The notes below the pieces were generated by a model that was not told the origin of the DNA, did no database searches, and saw nothing but the letters and a program-made list of their open reading frames with translations. A stretch of 64,000 nt of DNA from CAYPTB01 sp964413535 (GTDB taxonomy: Bacteria > Planctomycetota > UBA1135 > GCA-002686595): assembly GCA_964413535.1 (NCBI GenBank), contig CAYPTB010000010.1, positions 62,001 through 126,000 of the forward strand. The letters are read 5' to 3'. Within the stretch, counting starts at the first letter, position 1. Each line of letters starts with the position of its first letter. Shown here piece after piece: positions 31,505 through 40,699 of this stretch. The position numbers and the translations under genes are program-made.

Positions 31505-32833
31505 TCAGCGGAGGCCCGTGTCCTTGGCCGCCGCGAGTTGCGCGAAGGTCGCGGAAGGGAAGAAGTGCCCCAGGATCTCCGCGCTCGAGCGGCCTTCGTC
31601 GGCCAGAGCCCGTGCGCCCGTCTGACACAATCCGACGCCGTGCCCGCGGCCGCGGCCGGAGAAGACCAAACGCTCGCCGATCGGCTTGCCCGGCGTCGGC
31701 ACCACGCCCGTGATCCAGGCGCTCTTGAGCTTCTCCCACCCGAGGAGCCGCCGCAGCTCGGTGCCCGACACGTTCGCGCCCGCTCGGTCGCCGACGAGCC
31801 GGACTTCCATCCAGCGACCGTGCTCGTCGTGCCGCACGACGAGGAGCCTGTCGATGCGCGAGCCGAGACCGAGCTCGCGCGCGAGCCGAGCGAGCTCGTC
31901 CCCTCCGACAGAGTGCTCCCACACGGCCGAAGCGCCGCCGGTCGACGCCTCGCGCGCGCCGGCGCTCGAGAGCCGCCGGCACGGGGCGCAGAGCACGGGC
32001 TGCATGCCGCCCGGATCGGCTTCCGCGAACACGCCTTCGAAGGCGGCCGTCGCACCCCCGCAGCAGGCGTGGAAGCGCGTGTCGAGGATGCGGCCCCGCA
32101 GGGTGAGGACGATCCCGCGCGTGCGCTCGACGGATTCGCGCAAGCGGAGCTCCACCGCGCGCGCCCCCGCGCTCGCGCCGGGAACGTACTCGCCGCGATA
32201 GACCTGGTCCCGCGTCCCGTCGGACAGCGAGGAGCGCGGGCTCGCGCCCGGTCGGCCGTGAATCTGCGCGAGGGCATAGCTGCGCGCCGCGATGGCTTGG
32301 GCTTCGAGCAACGCGGGCGGCGCGGACCAGATCGCGAGCTCGCTCGCCACGACGCCGCGAACGTAGTCCTCCACGTCGACGTGGTGGACGACGGTGAGTC
32401 CGCCTGCCGGCCGGATGGAGACCACGAGCGAACCCGCGTAGCTCCGGTCCCCGAGGCCGATCCTGCCGGTCCCGGGAGCGACTTCGATCCAGGGGCCGCG
32501 CTCGCCGTTCGACGCGACCAGCCGAGCGCCGTGTCGCGCGATCGCGAGCGCGACGCCGTCCCGCTCGACCTCGATCGCGTGCGCGCCGTCGTGGGCTTCG
32601 AGCCGCACCGCGATCTCGTTCGCGCGGGGCCGCGGTGCGGGCTTCGGGGCGAGGGCCGCGGTCGACGGCTCCGCGTGCCCCGCGCGCTCGGGCGACGAGC
32701 CGATCCAAGCCGGCGGGGCGCAGGCGAAGAGCGGCGCGAGCGCGGTCGCCACGCACCCGAGCAGGCGGAACACGGCTCGCCTGCGTGCGCTTCCGGCGGC
32801 GCGCGCGACGGCGCGGTCGTCCTCGGCGCTCAT
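31505..32833 (-). CDS. SpoIID/LytB-domain protein, probable lipoprotein
   Basis: A protein of 442 residues from the ATG at 32833, which overlaps the ruvB stop (ATGA). A hydrophobic N-terminal segment ends in LAPLFACAPP, a plausible lipidation site. The SpoIID domain spans about 110-430. Landmarks are VDVEDYVRGVVASELAIW with the catalytic-type Glu, LLEAQAIAARSYALAQ, SDGTRDQVYRGE, ILDTRFHACCGGATAAFEGVF and SGRGRGHGVGLCQTGARAL. SpoIID cuts glycan strands lacking peptide stems, and homologs in non-sporulating bacteria act in envelope remodelling or division. It sits between ruvB and tgt, and nothing in the window suggests sporulation. Confidence 0.88.
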   Translation of the reverse strand: MSAEDDRAVARAAGSARRRAVFRLLGCVATALAPLFACAPPAWIGSSPERAGHAEPSTAALAPKPAPRPRANEIAVRLEAHDGAHAIEVERDGVALAIARHGARLVASNGERGPWIEVAPGTGRIGLGDRSYAGSLVVSIRPAGGLTVVHHVDVEDYVRGVVASELAIWSAPPALLEAQAIAARSYALAQIHGRPGASPRSSLSDGTRDQVYRGEYVPGASAGARAVELRLRESVERTRGIVLTLRGRILDTRFHACCGGATAAFEGVFAEADPGGMQPVLCAPCRRLSSAGAREASTGGASAVWEHSVGGDELARLARELGLGSRIDRLLVVRHDEHGRWMEVRLVGDRAGANVSGTELRRLLGWEKLKSAWITGVVPTPGKPIGERLVFSGRGRGHGVGLCQTGARALADEGRSSAEILGHFFPSATFAQLAAAKDTGLR

Positions 32834-33888
32834 TCGTGGAAGGGGAGTTCTCCGCGGGACTCGGGCGGTGCGCCGATCACCTGCAACCCGCGGCGCGTGA
32901 CGAGGCGGCCGCGCGCAGTCTTCTCGAGCAGACCCAGGCGCAGGAGGTGCGGTTCGAAAACCTCTTCGATCGTGTCCTCGCTCTCGCCGACGGAGGCCGC
33001 GATCGTCTTCAGCCCCACGGCTCGCTCCGGCGTCCGCGCCAGGCACGAGAGGATGCGGCGATCCATCTCCTCGAGCCCGTTCACGTCGACGCCCAGACGC
33101 AGCAGCGCTTCACCGGCCAGTTCTTCGTCGACCGCCGTGGCTCCGCGCACCTGGGCCAGGTCGCGCGCACGGCGCAGGAAGCGGTTCGCGACGCGCGGCG
33201 TCCCGCGGCTGCGTTCGGCGATCTTCTGCGCGGCCCCGCCCGTCAAGCGCACGCCGAGGATGCAGGCCGAGCGCTCGAGGATCCGCACGAGGTCGGCGTC
33301 GGGGTAGACCTCGAGGCGCTCGAGCAGGCCGAAGCGACCGCGCAGGGGAGAGGACAGGAGCCCTTCACGCGTCGTTGCGCCCACCAGCGTGAACGGAGCG
33401 ACGCGCAGGGGCAGGATGCGCGCGTTGGGACCTTGGTCGAGGGTGAAGTCGACGGTGAAATCCTCCATCGCGGTGTAGAGGTACTCCTCCACGGCGACCG
33501 GGATGCGGTGGATCTCGTCGACGAAGAACACGTCGCGCGGCTGGAACTGGGTGAGGATTCCGAGCAAGTCCTTCGGCCGTTCGAGCGCGGGTCCGGTGGT
33601 CGAGTGCAAGCCCACGCCCATCTCGTGCGCCAGGATGCGCGCGAGGCTCGTCTTGCCGAGCCCCGGGGGTCCGGAGAGCAGAACGTGATCCAGGGCTTCG
33701 CCGCGCTCGCGCGCCGCCCGGATCGCGATGCGCAGGTTCTCGACGCTGCGCCGTTGGCCGACGAACTCGTCGAATCCGGTCGGACGCAGGGTGTTCTCGA
33801 GCTCGCGCTCGCGCGGCGTGGCCGAGGGTGCGGTCGGGCTCCCCTCACCGAAGGCGTCGGGGTTGAAGACGTGATCGCCGCCGGGCAT
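32830..33888 (-). CDS. ruvB: Holliday-junction branch-migration helicase RuvB
   Basis: A protein of 352 residues, standard length. It is the AAA+ motor that drives branch migration with RuvA during recombination. Walker A is GPPGLGKTSLARILAHEM, Walker B is VFFVDEIHR, sensor 1 is TLVGATTREG, and the Arg finger lies in SSPLRGRFG. The winged-helix end (GLKTIAASVGESEDTIEEV, RGLQVIGAP) is complete. ruvA and ruvC are not adjacent. ATG 33888 has no Shine-Dalgarno sequence, but TACGCT lies six bases upstream. spoIID overlaps its stop. Confidence 0.97.
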   Translation of the reverse strand: MPGGDHVFNPDAFGEGSPTAPSATPRERELENTLRPTGFDEFVGQRRSVENLRIAIRAARERGEALDHVLLSGPPGLGKTSLARILAHEMGVGLHSTTGPALERPKDLLGILTQFQPRDVFFVDEIHRIPVAVEEYLYTAMEDFTVDFTLDQGPNARILPLRVAPFTLVGATTREGLLSSPLRGRFGLLERLEVYPDADLVRILERSACILGVRLTGGAAQKIAERSRGTPRVANRFLRRARDLAQVRGATAVDEELAGEALLRLGVDVNGLEEMDRRILSCLARTPERAVGLKTIAASVGESEDTIEEVFEPHLLRLGLLEKTARGRLVTRRGLQVIGAPPESRGELPFHE

Positions 33889-34306
33889 GGCGAGAGCGTA
33901 GTCGTTGCCGCGTCGCGGTCGAAGCGGGTGCGCGCGGCAGGGGCTCGGGTCTCGACTCGCCGGACGCAGCGGCGGGGCCCGGAAGAACGGGGGACCCGGG
34001 TGGCGAGCGGCCCATCCGAGGTCGCCCGTGCACTAGCGCACGTCGAAGGCGCATGCGGAGCTTCCGGGAAACTTCTCGCCAGGCAGGATCGAGATCGATA
34101 ACTTGGAGCCGAGCTAAGAGTTAGGTGATTCCAAGAGCTCCTGGCGCCCAGCCCGGAGGATGCGGCACGGTCGTTGACTTCCCGGCGACGCGCACTTCCG
34201 CGAGGGCCACTCTTTTCCGTTGGTTCGCGCGGTGGTCTCCTCTCAGCCCTGGCTGCGGTTCGCCATCGGCCGATTCCCCTCCACCTCGTTCGAGAGACGC
34301 GACGCG
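33889..34306. other. Intergenic region between divergent operons, no gene seen
   Basis: These 418 bases separate ruvB (minus) and the beta-propeller lipoprotein (plus). They contain the ruvB box at 33895-33900, a locally A+T-richer stretch at about 34085-34135 and a TTGACT at 34174-34179 without a matching -10. A five-base-pair stem (CGTGC/GCACG) lies near 34030. I see no small gene or known riboswitch. Confidence 0.5.
33895..33900 (-). promoter_or_regulatory. Possible -10 box TACGCT of the ruvB operon (leaderless layout)
   Basis: On the minus strand CTACGCT ends six bases before the ruvB ATG. No ribosome site is visible. Confidence 0.4.
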
Positions 34307-37300
34307 ATGAAAGACAGGTTGGCAGCGTACCTCCTGGTCCCGGGCACTCTCCTCATCGGCGCCGCGAGCTGCGGTGGTAGCTCCTCCTCTTCGGGAGGAA
34401 GCGCGGGCGCGATGGACGTCCAGGAGGTCTCCCACGGCTTCGGGCAACTCCTGCCGCACCGGGTCTTCGAGCTCGCGCCGGATGGAACTCCGACGCCGAC
34501 CGTGATCGCGATCCGCAACCAAGCGGACCTCGTGAACAACGTGCGCGACACGAACCCGATCTTCGCGAACACCGAATGGCCCACGGGAGCGATCCTCCCG
34601 AACACCGCCAACCTGCCGGGAAATCACTTCGTCTACGTGCGGTTCACGCAGGCGATCGACTTCGACTCCGTCATCACCAAAGCAGCCAATGCGCAGTCCT
34701 CGTCGAACCTGACGGGCAGCATCCAGATCAGCGCGGTGGATCCGGTCACCCTGCAGGTGTCGCCCATCCGCGGGCGAGCGTTCGTCGGCGGACGAACGGT
34801 GGGAAGTCCCGATCCCGCCGATCCGACCCTGCTGCTCGAGGAGGAGTGGGTCGGTGTGGACGCGAACGGGAAGCCGGTCGCCTTGCTCGTCGGCGGCTCC
34901 CTCCCCGGCTTGGGGTTCCCCTACACGGAGAACCCCTTCGGCCCCGCGGGAACGGACCTGCTCGTGCAGGACGACGTGTTCCTGTTCATCCCGGACACGG
35001 ACGGCGACCTCACCACGCACGAGACGTTCCCGACCGGAACGCAGATCAACATCCGCGTCCTTCCCGGCGTCCGCTCGACGGGCGGCGAGCCGCTGCTGCG
35101 TCCCGCGCTCGCCTCGGCAACGGTGGGTGTGGACGTCCTGTCCCCCGAGGCCCTCGGAAACATCACCCCCGCCAACGCCACCACGGATGTCGACCCGCGG
35201 ACGAACATCCTGGTCGAGTTCACCGAGCCGGTGCAGCCCTTCAGCGTGGGCCCGCTTCCGACCGGCTCCGCCCCGACGCTCTCGGGAGCCGTGCAGATCC
35301 AGTTCGGTCCGACCGGCAGCCCGGTTCCCGTTCCCTTCACGGCCTTGCCCGTGTCGGTGTTGGATCTCACGCGCTACGTGCTCGATCCTTCGTTCGACTT
35401 CCCCGGCGAGGGTCCGCCCGCTTTGGCCTGCGGCGTGTTGAACCGCGTCGACGTCATGATCACTCCCGGGGCCGTGCGGGATCTGAAGACGATCCCCAAC
35501 CTCAACCAGTCCCTGGCGAACTCCTTCTTCGAGACGGGCGAAGGGCCCGGGCTCGTCAATGCTCCCGTGACTCCGGACGTGATCTTTGTCGGGCGCATCG
35601 GCAGCCTGCCGGGCATCTCGACCATCGACTTGAACGGCTTCGGCGCGGGCACGGGGAACCCGACCTACGACCAGCTCCAGAAGATCAAGCGCGGGAACTC
35701 CAACTATCCCAACAACCCCAACCTGATCCAGTCGACGAGCCTCTTCCCGCCGCTCGCGACGCAGGGCCAGTGCACGTTCGACGGCGGATCGGAGGGCGTC
35801 TTCACCCTGACGAAGGACAGCTCGCTCGACTCGCGGCTCGTGAAGCCGCCGCTGATCACCTCGATCAGCGACATGATGCTCGGCCGCGCGCTCGACACGA
35901 CGTTCAACAACGGGCCGCCGCCCTTCGGGTGCCAGGCCGGCGGCGGCAACCTGTGCGCGTCGTCGAGCCTCAAGCTGGTCGCGCCGATCACCACGGGGAC
36001 GAACACGATCGGTCCGACGCAGCCGGGGCAGTTCTCGAACATCTTCCCTGGTCTCGGCAACCTCGCTTCGTGGGCGCCCCACCCGAATCCTCCTCCGCTC
36101 GTGTTCCCGCCGCTCTGCATCTCGCCCCTGATCGGCGGTCAAGAGCCGACCTCGATCGACGACTCGACAGGCGCCGTCTTCGGCAACGCCCCCCCCAACC
36201 TGCTCGGGCCCAGCGACAACTTCTTGGGAAGTCCCACGCTCGGCCTGCCTCCCGCGGGACTCGCGACCCGCGAGCAGAACGCCTTCTTCCTCGGCCCCTC
36301 GGCGCCGCAATCCTCGGTGACCCTCTGCACTCCCTACCAGATCCGCCAGCAGATCGGGTACTTCCTGTACGTGGTCGACCGCGTTCGGCGCGAGGTCATC
36401 GTGCTGAACAGCAACCGCTTCACGGTGATCGACCGCATCCAGTTGCCGGATCCGACGGCGCTCGCCATGTCGCCGAACCTCGACTTCCTGGCGGTCACGA
36501 ACCAGAGCGCCGGGACGGTCTCCTTCATCGACATCAACCCCGCCTCGGGGCGGTTCCACGAGGTCATCAAGAGCACGAAGGTCGAGCAGGGTCCGCGCGG
36601 CCTGGCCTGGGAGCCCGGCAACGAGGATCTGCTCGTGTGCAACGAGCAGTCGAACAGCGTCTCGATCATCTCGTCCTTCAGCCTCAACGTGCGCAAGACG
36701 CTGCGCAACCAGCTCAACCGCCCCTTCGACGTCGCGGTGACCCAGCGGCAAGTGGGCTTCGGGTTCACCCGCAACGTCTACTTCGCCTTCATCCTCAACC
36801 GCGACGGCTCCGTCGCCCTGTTCGAGTCGGGCCCGAACGGCGTCAACGGCTGGGGCTTCGACGAGATCATCGGCAAGGCGGCCTTCCAGTTCGCGGTCCC
36901 CAAGGCGATCACCCCCGACCCCATCAACTTGGACGGCGGCTGCTGGATCGTGCACGAGAACCCGATCGATCCCGGGACCGGGAAGCAGATCGGATTCATC
37001 GGGCAGCCGGCCGTCTCGAACATGGTGCTGGCCAGCACGACTGCCGGGCAGCAGTCGCTCGAGCTAGGCGCCATCGACCAACCGCACTTGCGGGACGTCG
37101 ACTTCAGGGTTCGAACCTCGATCGGACCGGACCAGCTCACGGGCATCCCGGTCGACATCGCGTTCGACAACCTGATGAACTTCGCGGGTCTGCCGAACAC
37201 GACCAACTCCTTCAGCGCGGGATCGCCCATCCAGGCGAACGGCAAGAGCCAGGTGAAGAACTTCGCGAACGTCAACGAGCCGAATTTCATGTTCCTGGCG

Positions 37301-37450
37301 GTGCCGACCTCGTCGGAGGGCGGCGGCGTCGTGGACGTGATCCGGATGGACACGGGCTTTCGTCGCGAGGACACCGATCCCTTCTTGACAGGGACGCAGT
37401 CGATCCCCGCGCAGGGCGTCGCGGTCCTGATGGATTTCTTCCGTCAGTGA
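34307..37450 (+). CDS. Large exported lipoprotein with Ig-like and beta-propeller domains
   Basis: A protein of 1047 residues from the ATG at 34307. Translation could continue from further upstream, but only this start exposes the lipoprotein signal (LAAYLLVPGTLLIGAASC, lipidated Cys22, then a Gly/Ser linker GGSSSSSGG). Around 278-370 an SbsA-type Ig-like fold is suggested by ITPANATTDVDPRTNILVEF. From about 680 to 880 YVTN-type propeller blades occur (YFLYVVDRVRREVIVLNSNR, PTALAMSPNLDFLAVTNQSA, RGLAWEPGNEDLLVCNEQSN). It is likely anchored in the outer envelope as a structural or binding protein. Codon use is richer in Asn, Thr and Pro than in its neighbours, as is usual for surface proteins. 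No enzymatic site is seen. Confidence 0.82.
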   Translation: MKDRLAAYLLVPGTLLIGAASCGGSSSSSGGSAGAMDVQEVSHGFGQLLPHRVFELAPDGTPTPTVIAIRNQADLVNNVRDTNPIFANTEWPTGAILPNTANLPGNHFVYVRFTQAIDFDSVITKAANAQSSSNLTGSIQISAVDPVTLQVSPIRGRAFVGGRTVGSPDPADPTLLLEEEWVGVDANGKPVALLVGGSLPGLGFPYTENPFGPAGTDLLVQDDVFLFIPDTDGDLTTHETFPTGTQINIRVLPGVRSTGGEPLLRPALASATVGVDVLSPEALGNITPANATTDVDPRTNILVEFTEPVQPFSVGPLPTGSAPTLSGAVQIQFGPTGSPVPVPFTALPVSVLDLTRYVLDPSFDFPGEGPPALACGVLNRVDVMITPGAVRDLKTIPNLNQSLANSFFETGEGPGLVNAPVTPDVIFVGRIGSLPGISTIDLNGFGAGTGNPTYDQLQKIKRGNSNYPNNPNLIQSTSLFPPLATQGQCTFDGGSEGVFTLTKDSSLDSRLVKPPLITSISDMMLGRALDTTFNNGPPPFGCQAGGGNLCASSSLKLVAPITTGTNTIGPTQPGQFSNIFPGLGNLASWAPHPNPPPLVFPPLCISPLIGGQEPTSIDDSTGAVFGNAPPNLLGPSDNFLGSPTLGLPPAGLATREQNAFFLGPSAPQSSVTLCTPYQIRQQIGYFLYVVDRVRREVIVLNSNRFTVIDRIQLPDPTALAMSPNLDFLAVTNQSAGTVSFIDINPASGRFHEVIKSTKVEQGPRGLAWEPGNEDLLVCNEQSNSVSIISSFSLNVRKTLRNQLNRPFDVAVTQRQVGFGFTRNVYFAFILNRDGSVALFESGPNGVNGWGFDEIIGKAAFQFAVPKAITPDPINLDGGCWIVHENPIDPGTGKQIGFIGQPAVSNMVLASTTAGQQSLELGAIDQPHLRDVDFRVRTSIGPDQLTGIPVDIAFDNLMNFAGLPNTTNSFSAGSPIQANGKSQVKNFANVNEPNFMFLAVPTSSEGGGVVDVIRMDTGFRREDTDPFLTGTQSIPAQGVAVLMDFFRQ

Positions 37451-37537
37451 TCGCCGCGCCCATGCGCAGGAACGCACGGACCTCGTTCGCCCGACCTGGG
37501 GCGGACGAGGTCCATCGGTATCGAGGGCGAGGCGGGC

Positions 37538-37543
37538 TATCCT
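37538..37543 (+). promoter_or_regulatory. Possible -10 box TATCCT of the menG cluster
   Basis: GGCTATCCT, the same context as at 19266, lies 19 bases before the ATG at 37563. Confidence 0.35.
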
Positions 37544-37562
37544 GCGCGAAAGCTCCCCGCGC

Positions 37563-38258
37563 ATGCCGAACGCCGCTCACGTCCGGTCGATGTTCGCCCG
37601 CATCGCGGGCCGCTACGACCTCCTGAACCACCTCCTGTCCGCGGGCATCGACCGCCGCTGGCGGCGCTTCGCGGTCGCGCAGGCCGGACCCCTCGAGCGG
37701 CGACTCGTCGTCGACGCGTGCTGCGGCACGGGCGACCTGTCGCTCGCCTTCCAACGCGCGGGCTCGCGCGTGGTGGGCGTCGACTTCACGGGCGAGATGC
37801 TCCGGCGCGCGGTGGGGAAGGACGCGTCGCGGGCCGTGCTCTTCGCGGCAGGGGACGCGCTCTGCTTGCCGATCGCAACGGGAGCCGCCGACGTGGCGAG
37901 CGTGGCGTTCGGCATCCGCAACGTCGAGGACCGCGGACGGGGCCTAGCGGAGCTCGCGCGCGTCGTCCGACCGGGGGGGCGCGTGCTCGTGCTCGAGTTC
38001 ACGAAGCCGCGCGCGAAGCCCTTGCGCTGGCTGTACGGGTGGTACTTCACGCGCGCGCTGCCCCAGATCGGCCGGCTGGTCTCGCGCGACCGCGAGGCGT
38101 ACGAGTACCTGCCGCGCACGGTGCTGAACTGGCCGGATCCCGCGTCGTTCCAGCGCGAGATGGAGGCCGTGGGGCTCGTCCGCTGCGGCTATCGGTTGCT
38201 GACGGGGGGCATCGCCTGCCTCCATCACGGATCTGTTCCGGCGGCGGACGGCGCATGA
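37563..38258 (+). CDS. menG/ubiE: Demethylmenaquinone (or ubiquinone) C-methyltransferase
   Basis: A protein of 231 residues. It carries the last methylation step of menaquinone synthesis. UbiE/MenG landmarks are VRSMFARIAGRYDLLNHLLS, SAM motif I VVDACCGTGDLSLAF, DALCLPIATGAADVASVAFG, FGIRNVEDRGRGLAELARVV, PGGRVLVLEFTKP and YEYLPRTV. The next gene overlaps its stop (ATGA), and ubiX- and ubiA-type genes follow, so this is a quinone cluster. Menaquinone is more likely than ubiquinone because the organism does not look proteobacterial; that is inference. Confidence 0.93.
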   Translation: MPNAAHVRSMFARIAGRYDLLNHLLSAGIDRRWRRFAVAQAGPLERRLVVDACCGTGDLSLAFQRAGSRVVGVDFTGEMLRRAVGKDASRAVLFAAGDALCLPIATGAADVASVAFGIRNVEDRGRGLAELARVVRPGGRVLVLEFTKPRAKPLRWLYGWYFTRALPQIGRLVSRDREAYEYLPRTVLNWPDPASFQREMEAVGLVRCGYRLLTGGIACLHHGSVPAADGA

Positions 38259-39088
38259 GGACGCGGCGAGTGGAGCCCACGCGAGGCGCGCGCGAGCGCG
38301 GGCGACGCGCGTCCGATGATGGGGACCCTGAGGAAGCGCCGGGACGGCTCGGCGCGGGCTACCTGGCGCTCGTTCCGATGCTCGCGGCCTACGAATGGGC
38401 GCGCAGCGCCGTGGGTGGGGGCGTGCGCAACTCCTCGGAGCTCGCGCTGACGCGCTTGTTCTCTCCCCTCGGCGCGTGGGAGGACGGAGCGCGCATCGGC
38501 CTGCTCGCGATCCTCGCCTGCGTCGCCCTGGTGCGCGTTCGGGAGCTCGACCTGCGTCTCGGCCGCACGGTGTTCGTCACCGCGCTGCAAGGCCTCGCGG
38601 CGGCGATCCTGCTCGGACCGATCCTCGTGTTCCTGGTCGAGCTGCTCGGGGACTCGGTGGCCGAGGTCGCCTTCCCCATCGGGCGACCCGAAGAGGTCCC
38701 GGGGCTCCCGCGCACGGCGCTCGTGTTCGGATCGTCCGCGTGGGAGGAGTTGTTCTTCCGGCTCGGCGCCTACAGCCTGCTCTACCTGCTCGTCCGGCGC
38801 TGCTCGTCCTTCCTGGGTGCGAGCGATCCGGCGGCGCGCTGGTCGGCGGACGTGGTCGCCCTGACGGGCTCCTCGCTGTTCTTCGCGGCGGCCCACCTCG
38901 AGGGCTGCGTGCGCTGGCTCGGAGAAGGGGGAGAGCCCTTCCACTCGGGTCTCTTCGCCTGGCGCGCCTTCGCGGGCGTGTGCCTGGGCGTCCTGTTCCG
39001 CTGGCGCGGGGTCGGCGTCGCCGGCTGGGCCCACGGGCTCTTCAACGTCGCCCTGATGCTCGGCGCCGGGCCGGCGGTCTTCCTCTGA
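38255..39088 (+). CDS. CPBP-family intramembrane metalloprotease
   Basis: A protein of 277 residues starting at ATG 38255, overlapping the menG stop. An N-terminal basic segment is followed by about seven membrane helices. The three CPBP (type II CAAX endopeptidase Rce1-like) motifs are present: AWEELFFRLG (EExxxR), FFAAAHLEG (FxxxH) and WAHGLFNVALM (HxxxN). The protein should therefore be catalytically competent. Rce1 relatives cut prenylated or membrane proteins. In bacteria substrates are mostly unknown, and the place inside a quinone cluster may reflect a membrane role only. Confidence 0.88.
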   Translation: MRTRRVEPTRGARERGRRASDDGDPEEAPGRLGAGYLALVPMLAAYEWARSAVGGGVRNSSELALTRLFSPLGAWEDGARIGLLAILACVALVRVRELDLRLGRTVFVTALQGLAAAILLGPILVFLVELLGDSVAEVAFPIGRPEEVPGLPRTALVFGSSAWEELFFRLGAYSLLYLLVRRCSSFLGASDPAARWSADVVALTGSSLFFAAAHLEGCVRWLGEGGEPFHSGLFAWRAFAGVCLGVLFRWRGVGVAGWAHGLFNVALMLGAGPAVFL

Positions 39089-39132
39089 GCGGCGAACGCG
39101 GGAATCCCTCGATCCCACGCGCCCCGGCCGCT

Positions 39133-39138
39133 TATGTT
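39133..39138 (+). promoter_or_regulatory. Possible -10 box TATGTT of ubiX (leaderless layout)
   Basis: TATGTT ends eight bases before the ubiX ATG at 39147. The gap CGCCGCCG carries no ribosome site. Confidence 0.45.
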
Positions 39139-39146
39139 CGCCGCCG

Positions 39147-39833
39147 ATGAGCCGGTTCTTCGTGGGCATCACCGGAGCGAGCGGGCACCGCTACTCGGAG
39201 ACTCTGATCCAAAGCCTGGTCCGCTCCGGCCACGACGTGGATCTCTCGATCACGCACGCCGGAGCGAAGGTGCTGCTCCACGAGCTCGGCGTGCGCGCGG
39301 GGGAGAACGGCGCGCTCGCGGCGGACGCGCTCGTCGCGTGGCTCGGCGCAGCCGTCGCGGCGCGCGTGCGCTCCTTCCCCACGTCGGCCGTCGAAGCCCC
39401 GCCGTCCTCGGGGACGTCGCTCACGGGCGGCGTGATCCTGTGTCCGTGCAGCATGGGGACGCTCGCGCGCGTCGCCGTGGGCTTCAGCTCGAACCTGGTC
39501 GAGCGCGCGGCGGACGTGGCGCTCAAGGAAGGGCGTCCGCTGGTCGTCGTGCCGCGCGAAGCGCCCTACTCCGAGATCCACCTCGAGAACATGCTGCGCG
39601 TGGCGCGGTTGGGCGCGATCGTGCTGCCCGCGAGTCCGGGTTTCTATCACCATCCGCGCACGCTCGACGATCTCGTGAACCACGTCGTCGGGAAGCTCCT
39701 CGACCGCCTCGGAGTGGAGAACGCGGTCGGCGCGCGCTGGAAGGGATTGGAGGAGGCTCCGAGCGAGGCCGGGATCGAGCGACCCGTTGCCGGCCGTCCG
39801 CTCCCACCGGAAGCGAGCGCGCGCGAAGCATGA
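39147..39833 (+). CDS. ubiX: Flavin prenyltransferase UbiX
   Basis: A protein of 228 residues. It makes prenylated FMN, the cofactor of UbiD-type decarboxylases. Family motifs are VGITGASGHRYSETLIQSL at the start, VILCPCSMGTLARVAVGFSS, the phosphate and prenyl sites REAPYSEIHLENMLRVARLG, and VLPASPGFYHHPRTLDDLVN. The C-terminal 30 residues are extra and low-complexity. It precedes a UbiA-type prenyltransferase with an ATGA overlap. Together with menG this points to quinone synthesis, probably by the futalosine route that uses UbiX/UbiD-like and UbiA-like enzymes; a ubiD-like gene is not in the window. Confidence 0.95.
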   Translation: MSRFFVGITGASGHRYSETLIQSLVRSGHDVDLSITHAGAKVLLHELGVRAGENGALAADALVAWLGAAVAARVRSFPTSAVEAPPSSGTSLTGGVILCPCSMGTLARVAVGFSSNLVERAADVALKEGRPLVVVPREAPYSEIHLENMLRVARLGAIVLPASPGFYHHPRTLDDLVNHVVGKLLDRLGVENAVGARWKGLEEAPSEAGIERPVAGRPLPPEASAREA

Positions 39834-40699
39834 GGGCCGTCCTTCCCTACTTCCGGCTCGTCAAGTTCAGCCACTCCGCCTTCGCGCTGCCCTTCGCGCT
39901 GTCAGCGGCTTGGCTCGCGGCGGGCGGCCCACCCAGTCCGCGCGTGCTGGTGCTCGTGGTGGTGTGCGCGATCTCCGCGCGGACCGCCGCCATGGCCTTC
40001 AATCGGCTCGTCGACCGCGACATCGATGCTGCCAACGCGCGCACGCAGGAGCGCGAGCTGCCGCGGGGCAGCGTGACGCCGCGCGCAACCGGATGGCTCG
40101 TCCTCTTCTCGTCGGCCGTGTTCACGGCTTCGGCCTTCGCGCTCAACGAGCCCTGCGGTTGGCTCTCGCTGCCCGTGCTCGGCGTCCTGCTGGGCTACAG
40201 CTTCACGAAGCGCGTCACGTGGCTGGCGCACGGGGTCCTCGGATTGGCGCTCGGTCTCGCGCCGCTCGGCGCGTGGCTGGCCGTGCGGGGGGAGGCGAGC
40301 ACGGACGGCGCCACGCCCGTCCTGCTCGCGCTCGCCGTGCTCGTCTGGGTCGCGGGCTTCGACCTGATCTACGCCAGTCAGGACGCCGACTTCGATCGCA
40401 GCCGCGCGCTGTGCTCGGTGCCCGCGCGCTTCGGCGTCCCCGCGGCGCTGTGGGCCGCGAGGGTCCTGCACGCCCTGTTCGCCGTTCTGCTCGTCGGCTT
40501 CGGCGCGGCCGCGGGGCTCGGATGGGCCTTCCACGCGACCTTGATCGCGGCGCTCGCGTTGCTCGTTTGGCAGCACGCGCTCGTCTCGCCCCGCGATCTC
40601 TCGCGCGTCGACGGCGCCTTCTTCACGCTGAACGGCTGGGTGAGCGTGCTCCTGTTCGTAGGTGTCGCGCTCGATCTCGCGCGCGGAGGAGGCTCGTGA
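39830..40699 (+). CDS. ubiA/mqnP: UbiA-family prenyltransferase (MqnP/UbiA-like)
   Basis: A protein of 289 residues starting at ATG 39830 inside the ubiX stop. About eight or nine membrane helices are visible. The two aspartate-rich motifs of aromatic prenyltransferases are present: FNRLVDRDIDAANARTQERE and DLIYASQDADFDRSRAL, so the protein should be active. It attaches the polyprenyl tail to the aromatic ring of quinone precursors. Neighbours (UbiX, MenG) and the likely lineage favour the menaquinone enzyme MqnP over true 4-hydroxybenzoate prenyltransferase; this is inference. Its stop overlaps the holA start (GTGA). Confidence 0.9.
   Translation: MRAVLPYFRLVKFSHSAFALPFALSAAWLAAGGPPSPRVLVLVVVCAISARTAAMAFNRLVDRDIDAANARTQERELPRGSVTPRATGWLVLFSSAVFTASAFALNEPCGWLSLPVLGVLLGYSFTKRVTWLAHGVLGLALGLAPLGAWLAVRGEASTDGATPVLLALAVLVWVAGFDLIYASQDADFDRSRALCSVPARFGVPAALWAARVLHALFAVLLVGFGAAAGLGWAFHATLIAALALLVWQHALVSPRDLSRVDGAFFTLNGWVSVLLFVGVALDLARGGGS

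Noticed and set aside
34174..34179. TTGACT as a -35 for the beta-propeller lipoprotein
   Set aside because: No acceptable -10 lies 16-18 bp downstream.
37104..37120. GGGTTCGAACC, a second T-arm-like sequence
   Set aside because: It lies inside the large lipoprotein gene and no cloverleaf can be built around it.
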